A program made the position numbers and the translations under genes. Shown one piece after another: positions 30,144 through 37,226 of a stretch of DNA of 64,000 nt; within the stretch, counting starts at the first letter, position 1; each line of letters begins with the position of its first letter. The notes beneath the pieces were generated by a model, which saw nothing but the letters and a program-made list of their open reading frames with translations, was not told the origin of the DNA and did not search any database. The DNA is taken from NCBI GenBank assembly GCA_021824565.1, contig JAKAKL010000017.1:1-64000 (forward strand), in the 5' to 3' direction. The stretch is from Bacteroidota bacterium. GTDB taxonomy: Bacteria > Bacteroidota > Ignavibacteria > Ignavibacteriales > Ignavibacteriaceae.

Positions 30144-31256
30144 TTAATTTTCAATCTGAAGAATATTAATCTTTAATCCTTCGGTGCAGTTCGTACACAT
30201 GCTTAAGCCTGTGCGGTTGTCTAAAACTCCTTTTCGGAAATCAGTGTAGCCTTCTGAGGTCCAGATTTCTTTGAAAGACAGGCTGCTTAACTTTCCCAAT
30301 TCATAGTTTGCGTCTTTATCAAAGCAGCATGGAACAACCTTACCGTCCCACGTTATAACCGAAGTCCGCCAAAGCGCAAAGCAATGATTCCTTAATTTAT
30401 TTTTGATCCTTATTTTCCCGTCTTCAACAATATATCTGCGGTATTTTTTATTCGACGGAAGAAAGTGCAAAGCGTTTTCATACGAAGAAACCTGCATTGT
30501 CTTTAACACGACTTTATCAACGCCTGCGTCTTCGCCGTATTTAAGAACATCGTCAATTTGATGCTCGTTCTGCTTCATCACTATAAATTGAAGCTCGACA
30601 AACGGCTTCTTCTTTTTCAATTCCTTTTTCCTTTTAAGAAGCAGCTTAAGCCCGCTGTCGGCATCCTTAAAAGTGCCGCCCACTCTATAGTTCTGATAAG
30701 TCTCTTCGTCAAGACCATCGATTGAAAAGATTAATTTATCAGGCGCGCTCTCAAGTATATTATCGATGTTCTTTTCGGATACGAGCAAGCCGTTGGTGCT
30801 TACGGAAATATATATGTTATTCTTCTGCGCATACTCGATCATTCCGGGCAGATTCTTATTTATGTATGGCTCGCCCTGGAAATATAATTGGACATAAAAC
30901 CCGTCATGCTTTATTTGATCGACAAAGCTTTTGAAATCCTCAAGCTTTAATAAGCCGAGCGGTCGCGTTAATGCGCCTAACCCGGACGGACATTCCGGGC
31001 ACTGAAGATTACAGTGGTTTGTCGGCTCTACGGAATATGAAATCGGCATTCCCCATACGATTGGCTTTCGCAAAGTTATGGATGCTATAAATGAAGAGAC
31101 TACTTTCGCCGCGTTAGCAATGCGTCTGAGCGTTATATATTTTAATATGTTTATTTCCAATATCGAAGAATATTTTTTATATGTTTCAGCATTTTTTAAG
31201 GAGAGCGGTATCGGATTCCAAAAAGCTGACTGCTTTGCATGGTAATAAAATTCCAA
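30144..31256 (-). CDS. Radical SAM protein with SPASM domain
   Basis: Putative S-adenosylmethionine radical enzyme. The 370-residue product carries the [4Fe-4S] motif C-x3-C-x2-C in PTNHCNLQCPECPSG, a TIM-barrel with FQGEPYINKNLPGM, STNGLL and FSIDGLDEETYQNYRVGG, and a C-terminal SPASM region with additional Cys (NHCFALWR, VPCCFDKD, CTNCTEG). SPASM proteins modify peptides or act as enzyme-maturing partners, but no peptide substrate gene is seen nearby. The start is uncertain (TTG); about 80 residues precede the core. It is isolated among repeats. Confidence 0.82.
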   Translation of the reverse strand: MEFYYHAKQSAFWNPIPLSLKNAETYKKYSSILEINILKYITLRRIANAAKVVSSFIASITLRKPIVWGMPISYSVEPTNHCNLQCPECPSGLGALTRPLGLLKLEDFKSFVDQIKHDGFYVQLYFQGEPYINKNLPGMIEYAQKNNIYISVSTNGLLVSEKNIDNILESAPDKLIFSIDGLDEETYQNYRVGGTFKDADSGLKLLLKRKKELKKKKPFVELQFIVMKQNEHQIDDVLKYGEDAGVDKVVLKTMQVSSYENALHFLPSNKKYRRYIVEDGKIRIKNKLRNHCFALWRTSVITWDGKVVPCCFDKDANYELGKLSSLSFKEIWTSEGYTDFRKGVLDNRTGLSMCTNCTEGLKINILQIEN

Positions 31257-31419
31257 CGCTCCAAAAACGAAGGTTGAAAATATAAAATTTTATGCTTGCA
31301 TAAAAGTATCCTTTGCTGCAGCGCAGGCATTGAGAACAGCAGATTTAAGATTATATCCTGCCGCCTAACAAACGACATTCATTTCGATCACTATCTTTTG
31401 CGAATTTATTATAAAGCAT

Positions 31420-31517
31420 CTCTGCGGCTCTTTGTGTTTACTTTGTGGTTCTCTGCGTAATAAATTCCTTTTTGTAACACAGAGGAACACAAAGCAGGCA
31501 CCGAGAACCACAGAGGC
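31420..31517. repeat. Imperfect inverted repeat with CTCTGTG-rich arms
   Basis: The left arm 31420-31460 (CTCTGCGGCTCTTTGTG, then CTTTGTGGTTCTCTGCG) matches the reverse complement of the right arm 31475-31517 (reads CCTCTGTGGTTCTCGGTGCC, then CTTTGTGTTCCTCTGTG). Fourteen AT-rich bases lie between. Such CTCTGTG(G) elements occur as dispersed non-coding repeats in Bacteroidota and Chlorobi relatives. Confidence 0.65.
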
Positions 31518-31610
31518 GTTAACATAGGCGTCAAAATAATTTTTAATAAATGATTTTATCCTGTATAGTATTGCGGCAGCATCGAATCATAATCAAATCA
31601 TATATTTATC

Positions 31611-31807
31611 ATCCCGAACGGGATTCTAATTTTGCGGCTTTACTACCTGCTATAAATATTTCATCCCTAACGGGATTTTAATTTTGTGATGTTAATATTT
31701 TTTATAAATCTTCCGTTCCTAACCGGATACGCACTTTTCATAATCCCGGAGGGATGATATATTTATAGAAAAATCTGTAAAAAAATAAATAAAATCCCTT
31801 TAGGGAT
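31611..31807. repeat. Cluster of five short ATCCC-N3/4-GGGAT palindromes
   Basis: ATCCCGAACGGGAT at 31611-31624, ATCCCTAACGGGAT at 31663-31676, a decayed copy TTCCGTTCCTAACCGGATA at 31711-31729, ATCCCGGAGGGAT at 31743-31755 and ATCCCTTTAGGGAT at 31794-31807. Copies 1-2 are preceded by TATTTATC or TATAAATATTTC; copies 4-5 have the same flank in the opposite orientation (GATATATTTATA after copy 4). Looks like a dispersed REP-like family. Confidence 0.75.
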
Positions 31808-31941
31808 GACATATAAAAAATTTAGATTGTGAAAATCTATCAGCTAAAATGGACTTCTCGCTCCAGGAAACAGATGAAGCGGAAAATATGTGCTAAAGAT
31901 TTTGATAAAATTTTGCCATATCAGAATTACAAGCGAACATC

Positions 31942-32450
31942 CTTTGTCAATTTTGGCACATACCGTTTAAATTTTGTCTTATAATATTTTTGCAATTGCC
32001 TATTAGTATTTTACAATCACCTAAGAGTATTTTGCAATAGCCCAATTGTAGTTTGCAATGACAAAATAGTTAATTACAATAGCCAAGTAGTTAATTGCAC
32101 ATGCCAAATAGTTAATTGCACTGACCAAATTGTTAATTACACTGACCACATTGTTAATTACACTGACCACATTGTTAATTACACTGATCAAATTGTTAAT
32201 TACACTGACCAAATTGTTAATTACACTGACCAAGTTGTTAATTACACTGACCAAATTGTTAATTGCACTGACCAAGTTGTTAATTACACTGACCAAATTG
32301 TTAATTACACTAACCAAATAGTTAATTACACTGACCGGGTATGCGCAAAAAGTTAACTGTTACGCTGCATAATTGCCATATTTAAATTCAAACTTGGTAT
32401 GCCGCGGCATAGAACTGCCGCAAATTATTAAAGAAATTGCAGAATTTTGT
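31942..32450 (+). repeat. 21-bp-period tandem array element, copy A (19 units)
   Basis: A bounded element. It starts with a 40-bp sequence (31942-31981) that is identical to the end of copy B at 48264-48303 on the other strand. From 31987 to 32385 there are exactly nineteen 21-bp steps. The units nearest the leader are diverse; those from about 32113 to 32322 are nearly identical, with core TAATTACACTGACCAAATTG. The last two or three units decay, then a distal end shared with copy B follows: ATTCAAA at 32386 and CATAGAACTGCCGCAAAT at 32408-32425, with similarity to about 32450. Long open frames through it arise only because 21 is a multiple of 3. Confidence 0.85.
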
Positions 32451-32966
32451 GCGGCAAGAATCATTTCTGATTCCAATCGATCATAAAAATTGTTAAAATC
32501 ATTCAAAAGATTTTACTATTTCCCGAATAAAAGATATTATTACTTAAAAAAAATCCCGATGAGCCGCTTTCTTTTTTATGAGTTAAGCTCCAATCGCCAG
32601 TAAAATAGGCTCCATCATTTCCATTACATGATTTTAATTTCATCATAATTATTATTCCGGCATGAGAAACATTTTTTTCCGTCTAACCGGTTAGATTTTT
32701 TTGCGGCTTATTATGCCGGGATTTAGACAGAGTACAATTTTCTGAAAGAAGGCGCGCATCAGTTGTGCATGGTCATCAAAATTTAATGAGTTGTTAAATT
32801 TTATTCATAATCTGAATTGTTTAAATACTATTCTAAGCATAGTATGTTTTTGTCCGCAAAACAAAAAGGATAAATATTTTTTTTTATTTGAAATGATCGA
32901 AGAAATTTTAATAAGTGATCATGCCGCAATTAATTTTACGGCATGACTTTAAATATTAATTTATTT
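32451..32966. other. AT-rich intergenic region, no gene seen
   Basis: No supported gene. A perfect palindrome TCTAACCGGTTAGA lies at 32682-32695 with T tracts on both sides. A hairpin near the beta-barrel gene is listed separately. Confidence 0.5.
32919..32946 (-). terminator. Possible terminator of the beta-barrel gene
   Basis: TCATGCCG (32919-32926) and CGGCATGA (32939-32946) form an 8-bp stem with a 12-base loop, 20 bases past the stop codon of the minus-strand gene. There is no strong T tract on the minus strand, so this may be an RNA-stabilising hairpin instead. Confidence 0.4.
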
Positions 32967-33545
32967 TTATAATGAGTAGGTAACGCCTGCTTTAACGATA
33001 AGGTGGTTAAGATCGCTGAGGAGAACGTAGCGCGGTTCTACAAATATCATAACTGAAGATCCGACATTAAAGTTAGCGCCTGCTTCAAGGTTAATTCCGA
33101 ATTTGCTGTCTGTACCGGAAACTGAACCGGAAATATAATCGCCGGTTATAGTAAAATCGGTTGATAGCATATTATAACCAACACCGGCACCAATGTAAGG
33201 CGCGACTGATCCGCCGGTAGGGAAATCATAATGAGCATTAATATTTATAGCAAAGTCGTTTAATTTCCAGGTAGCAGTTGTATTTGGCACACTAGGATCG
33301 GTAAAGTCCTTTGATGTTGTAAAATACTGTACCTCTGGATATATAGAAAGATTGTCTATGATATTTCCAAGATTTACATGAGCAGAGAATGCAAAGCCGG
33401 GAAGCGTTTCACTTCCGTCCGAGCCGCTAACAGATACAGATGTATATCCCGCGCCGCATCCGATTCCTTTGAATCCCAGACCCTGGGCAAAGGATGAAGA
33501 AGCAAGAACAGTAAGAACTGCTAATAGAACAAGAATGTTTTTCAT
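32967..33545 (-). CDS. Outer-membrane beta-barrel protein
   Basis: Small porin-like or OmpA-type barrel of unknown cargo. 192 residues from the ATG at 33545 (MKNILVLLAVLTVLASSSFA signal peptide, cleavage near AFA-QG). GGAG lies 6 bases upstream; an in-frame ATG four codons earlier overlaps that site and is rejected. The mature part alternates polar and hydrophobic residues in about eight strands (VAPYIGAGVGYNMLST, GINLEAGANFNVG, VMIFVEPRYVLL) and ends VKAGVTYSL, as barrels of the OMP_b-brl type do. It is a single-gene unit. Confidence 0.8.
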   Translation of the reverse strand: MKNILVLLAVLTVLASSSFAQGLGFKGIGCGAGYTSVSVSGSDGSETLPGFAFSAHVNLGNIIDNLSIYPEVQYFTTSKDFTDPSVPNTTATWKLNDFAININAHYDFPTGGSVAPYIGAGVGYNMLSTDFTITGDYISGSVSGTDSKFGINLEAGANFNVGSSVMIFVEPRYVLLSDLNHLIVKAGVTYSL

Positions 33546-34114
33546 GGTTATCTCCATTTTTATTGTTGATGTATTTTTGATTATTTAAGTAGAACTAATT
33601 TCCGGTATCTGGAGTTTCATTTTTATTAACGCTCATCTAATAATTTTGCCGTCTGCTTCATTGATTATTGCGGCTAAAAATTACATGGTAAGTTTAGCTT
33701 CTGATAAAAGTTTTTTCAATCGCACTTTTGTATGATTTTTTTTAGCCGGAGGTTTGCTGTATGCTGTAGTTGGTCGAACGTTATTTCGTTGTGTATTTGT
33801 TTTCTGAATTAGATCATAAGCTTAAACTTCATCATAATCTTAATCTTGAACTTGAGCTTAAACTTGTTTACAGCTTCTAACCGTATTTAATATTGTTTCT
33901 CGCTTTTATATTATTGATCTATGCGGAAGACAAAATAAAATTCTTCGATGGTATTTCTTTTTTAGAATCTTCATGCCGCCTAAAATATTTGCATGCCGGA
34001 TTTTCTATCATATATAATTTTGATATATTTAAAAAGATAATTTATATTAGTGCGAAACTTAAGAGGGCAGATGTATGATTTATAGTTTAGCCGTAAATTG
34101 CGAAAAGGGATAAA
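33546..34114. other. Intergenic region between diverging genes
   Basis: No supported gene. It holds a degenerate period-6 tract at 33815-33868 (nine steps such as CTTAAA, CTTGAA, CTTAAT) and a promoter-like site at 34020-34048 for the downstream cassette. A 61-codon open frame at 33893 has no family features. Confidence 0.5.
34020..34048 (+). promoter_or_regulatory. Likely promoter of the NYN ribonuclease cassette
   Basis: -35 TTGATA at 34020-34025 and -10 TATATT at 34043-34048 with a 17-base spacer; the -10 hexamer and spacing are those of the rpsL promoter. It would give a leader of about 60 bases before the ATG at 34115, which has AAGGG upstream. The region is AT-rich, so chance matches are possible. 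Confidence 0.5.
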
Positions 34115-35194
34115 ATGAAAATTACAATCTTAAATCCGGTGTGTTCTCAAATAAACGAGGAAACTGAAAGCAAAATGCTTTGGACTTCGCTGCTGCTTGC
34201 CGATGAAATCTATTATGCCGCTAAGGGCGCTTCAATTATAGCATTGAGAAATATTTTCACCGAATTACCGGAGAAATTAAAATATACTGCTTTTGAACAT
34301 TTAGCTCGAAAATTATTTAGCCAGGAAGAAGTTCTGGATCTTCTGAAGAAATACCTTGCCTGGTACCATAAGTACAGATCGATAAAGCATAAAAATAAAG
34401 ATCAGCTGCTGCTTTTTCTGGAAGCTAAAAGAGGATTGGATAAACTACTTAGTGGCGTGCAGGAAAATGTTAATTCTTTATGTAAAAAATATAATTTTTA
34501 CGAGCTGCTTCCATTTGTTAATAAGAAATTGGATTGCACTATTTATCCATTGCCTTTGATATTCCATCCGCGCACTCCTGAAGAAATAAATAAGAAGATA
34601 ACCGTTCTTACAGACTATCTCCTATTGAAAGGAAATATGTTTTTGCTTGGCGCGGAAGTTTTTAAAGCTCTGCCCGCAATAAAATTCGGTAAGGTGCCTG
34701 AAAAATTTAATAAGATTGACGTTCCTCATTTTATATACGGCGAGTTTATCGACCTGCCTTCGCTTGAATCATTATCTTATGATCACTTCAATGTTTTGCG
34801 TAATATTTTTTTGAAGGAAGTTGAACCAATACTATACGTGTTTAAGGAACTTGAAGGCGCAGTGCAGTGCGCTTCATATTTAATTGAGACTATTAAATTG
34901 ATTGAGCAGTTTTATGGTGCTAATAAAAACGTTATCGGTTTTATTACTGATGAATTAAATAAAAATCAATTTCTTAATAATCTTATTTGCAACGGCACCG
35001 TAAAAGGAAATAACAGAATTTATTACGCTATGACTTCAAAGGAATTCATGATTGATATATTTCAAAAATTATCTTTTATAGACGAAAGAGATAAGCTGTA
35101 TTTAATCCAGAATCTCAGCAGCCATATCGATGTTAAAACGATTTGCCAATTTTTTATATTCGAGGAGGTAAAACAAAATGAGCGCAAAGTTTGA
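34115..35194 (+). CDS. Hypothetical helical protein, first gene of NYN ribonuclease cassette
   Basis: I do not recognise the family. The 359-residue product is Leu/Lys-rich and apparently all helical, with no signal peptide or membrane segment. Notable stretches are SKMLWTSLLLADEIYYAAKG (20-40), a charged helical part (KYLAWYHKYRSIKHKNKDQL) and DVPHFIYGEFIDLPSLESL in the middle. No catalytic motif stands out. Its last 17 bases overlap the start of the next gene, whose GAGGAGG ribosome-binding site lies inside this frame, so the two products are probably made together and may form a complex. Confidence 0.75.
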   Translation: MKITILNPVCSQINEETESKMLWTSLLLADEIYYAAKGASIIALRNIFTELPEKLKYTAFEHLARKLFSQEEVLDLLKKYLAWYHKYRSIKHKNKDQLLLFLEAKRGLDKLLSGVQENVNSLCKKYNFYELLPFVNKKLDCTIYPLPLIFHPRTPEEINKKITVLTDYLLLKGNMFLLGAEVFKALPAIKFGKVPEKFNKIDVPHFIYGEFIDLPSLESLSYDHFNVLRNIFLKEVEPILYVFKELEGAVQCASYLIETIKLIEQFYGANKNVIGFITDELNKNQFLNNLICNGTVKGNNRIYYAMTSKEFMIDIFQKLSFIDERDKLYLIQNLSSHIDVKTICQFFIFEEVKQNERKV

Positions 35195-36647
35195 ATATAT
35201 CCAGACAGAAAACTACGCCGGCTTTCCTTCAATTGAAATAAAGGACGTATCAGGATTTATAAAGTATGCCGAAAGCCTGGCTGTTAAGTATATTTTTTAT
35301 ATTGAAAATAATCATAATGGAAAAGACGGGCTGGATTCTGAACAATCGGACAGAACATTTTATTTCCCCGTCGAGAATATTATTTATAGGATTGAAAGCT
35401 CAATGTATTCCTATCTTGAAGACTACGCCGACGCATTGAAAAACGGGTTTGACCAGGCTTGCCAGTACTACGACGCGCGTAAAAAAGGCTGCGTTACTTT
35501 TATAGAATATAAACAGCTAAAGGAACTTGACATTAACGATATGGAAGCATATTCGCTCGCTCAGAAAGGCGGCTATGTTAAAGGCTTCGAAGAGTTTAAG
35601 AAAAAAATCAAATCCTATTTGAATACCAAAGCCACTTCCGTAATTCCGGATGATCTTAAGAACCCTATAATGCTTATGCAGTACGCTTCCGGCAAGGGAT
35701 TTCATAACTATAAGGAGTTTGAGAAGGTCTATGATCTTGGGTTCCCGGATATTTTTATATATAATGAAGCCGTATCGAAAGGGTTTAAGTCGTCAAATGA
35801 TTTTTACACTGCCGTCCAGGGCGGCTTCAACGACTGGCGTGATTACGAAGAGGCAAAAAGATTATCTATACAGTCCAGGCAGGAATATGATAATTATAAA
35901 TATTTCAAGAACTGCGGACCAAAGGCAATGGCTTGCGATGAGTATATTGTTTATGAAATAATTAAAAAAGAAGAGAACGGCTCTGTAATTTCATTTAAGG
36001 ATTTAAAAAGCAAATTCAACGAAGAACAGGCAAAGTATAGAATAACTTTTGCGCCTAACGGCGACAATGCAGGCAATCATGATATGAAAATAATACCGCT
36101 CTGGTTTTCGCAAAACCTTGCTAAAGATGAAAATGTTAAGAAGTTCCTTCTTCAAAATGAAGACATAAAAAAGAACGGGTTCTTCGATGAGGATAAAGAA
36201 GCTTTTGAAGTCTTCCGGGTGTCGAAAGCTAAGGTTTACATCGACGCAAGCAACGTAACAAGGCACAGCAATGAAGATTCAAATAAGAAAGCAAGGTTTT
36301 CTAATCTGCAATTGATTGTCGATGAACTAAAGTCGAGAGGATTTTCAGAAATAGTAGCCATAGCCGACGCGTCCTTAAGGCATCACGCCGTGGATTACCA
36401 CGTGCTTAGCCAGTTGAAGAAAGAAATAAATTATTACGAAGTCCCGAGTCATACAACCGCGGATGAATTTATTATCGAGAATGCGCGGAGGGAAAAGTGT
36501 CTTATAATTTCCAACGATACTTTTAGTGATTGGAAAAGAAAAGACAAATGGATAGCGCATAATATAGATTATATCCGCATCCCGTTTCTAATTGCGGAGA
36601 ACAAGGCTACAATGCCAGCCTTAAAAGCAGTTCTGAACGGTGGATAA
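35178..36647 (+). CDS. NYN (Zc3h12a-like) ribonuclease-domain protein with GF repeats
   Basis: Putative endoribonuclease. In the 489-residue product, residues ~350-470 match the Zc3h12a/Regnase-type NYN domain of the PIN fold: VYIDASNV (D356), AIADAS (D397), TADEFIIENA (D429) and LIISNDTFSDW (D447) supply the acidic metal-binding residues. Residues ~80-235 hold degenerate repeats of the form A-x-x-KGF-x5-Y/F-x-x-A (ALKNGFDQACQYYDA, ASGKGFHNYKEFEKV, AVSKGFKSSNDFYTAVQGGF). A middle part (FKDLKSKFNEEQAKYRITFA) may be a winged-helix-like adaptor. Domain calls are from motif reading. Target RNA unknown; the repeats and partner gene suggest regulated or complex-bound activity. Confidence 0.8.
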   Translation: MSAKFEYIQTENYAGFPSIEIKDVSGFIKYAESLAVKYIFYIENNHNGKDGLDSEQSDRTFYFPVENIIYRIESSMYSYLEDYADALKNGFDQACQYYDARKKGCVTFIEYKQLKELDINDMEAYSLAQKGGYVKGFEEFKKKIKSYLNTKATSVIPDDLKNPIMLMQYASGKGFHNYKEFEKVYDLGFPDIFIYNEAVSKGFKSSNDFYTAVQGGFNDWRDYEEAKRLSIQSRQEYDNYKYFKNCGPKAMACDEYIVYEIIKKEENGSVISFKDLKSKFNEEQAKYRITFAPNGDNAGNHDMKIIPLWFSQNLAKDENVKKFLLQNEDIKKNGFFDEDKEAFEVFRVSKAKVYIDASNVTRHSNEDSNKKARFSNLQLIVDELKSRGFSEIVAIADASLRHHAVDYHVLSQLKKEINYYEVPSHTTADEFIIENARREKCLIISNDTFSDWKRKDKWIAHNIDYIRIPFLIAENKATMPALKAVLNGG

Positions 36648-36801
36648 GGATCAACGCTTATCTAAAATTATATTTACCCGGCGCTGACAGCTTTTAATCA
36701 TACGCGAACGTATTCACAAATATGGATTGTTATGATTAAATTTTTCTTTTTTTATGGATGAAGTATCATTATTTTAAGTTCCGCAATAAAAATAAATTTA
36801 G

Positions 36802-37128
36802 ATGAACGAAGTAATACTTAATATTTATCTTATCATTAACAACGGTATTGTAGAAGCTTTCCGTGCAGTTGCATACGAAATAGAAGGCGGCGACGATAAC
36901 AAAATAAAATTTCTTAAGAGCAAGGTGGAAGAAGATTATTCCAAATCTTTTTTGTTTGACGCACCTACAAACAGACGCGGAAAGTTTATGAAATACCCAA
37001 AATTTGCAAAGCTTGAAAAGCAGGGCATGCAGTATCAATTATTTGAAGAAATATTTGCACGATTTGAAGTCCCTCAGAACCCGCTTATTTGCGTAACTCC
37101 CGTTGTAGATGGAAAAATATTAAATTAA
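36802..37128 (+). CDS. Hypothetical small protein
   Basis: Not recognised. 108 residues, soluble, mixed charged: MNEVILNIYLIINNGIVEAF, FLKSKVEEDYSKSFLFDAP, FARFEVPQNPLICVTPVVDG. It lies alone, 154 bases after the NYN gene and 98 before the pullulanase gene, on the same strand. Codon usage looks like that of its neighbours and the reading frame is clean, which supports a real gene. Confidence 0.55.
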   Translation: MNEVILNIYLIINNGIVEAFRAVAYEIEGGDDNKIKFLKSKVEEDYSKSFLFDAPTNRRGKFMKYPKFAKLEKQGMQYQLFEEIFARFEVPQNPLICVTPVVDGKILN

Positions 37129-37226
37129 ATATAAGCTCATGGAATCATCTTATGAGTTAAAATAAGGTAATAATTTTAGTACGTAAACAAATTAGAAATT
37201 TTATCGAAAATTAATTGGGATTCATA

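Larger units (their letters stand above)
31257..31941. other. Repeat-bearing intergenic region
   Basis: No supported gene. It contains a long imperfect inverted repeat (31420-31517) and a cluster of five short palindromes (31611-31807), listed separately. The remainder is AT-rich sequence without recognisable features. Confidence 0.6.

Noticed and set aside
32021..32317. 98-codon minus-strand frame of NNLVSVI heptads and a matching plus-strand frame at 32130-32321
   Set aside because: Both run through the 21-bp tandem array. A period divisible by 3 with no stop in the unit leaves frames open automatically; there is no start signal or family feature.
31989..32340. Possible CRISPR array
   Set aside because: Units are contiguous 21-mers without unique spacers, and there are no cas genes in the window.
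32682..32695. TCTAACCGGTTAGA as a terminator
   Set aside because: The palindrome has only a 4-base loop and no gene on the plus strand ends nearby; left as an unexplained palindrome.
33893..34078. 61-codon frame upstream of the NYN cassette
   Set aside because: AT-rich, no ribosome-binding site, and it covers the promoter-like site at 34020-34048.
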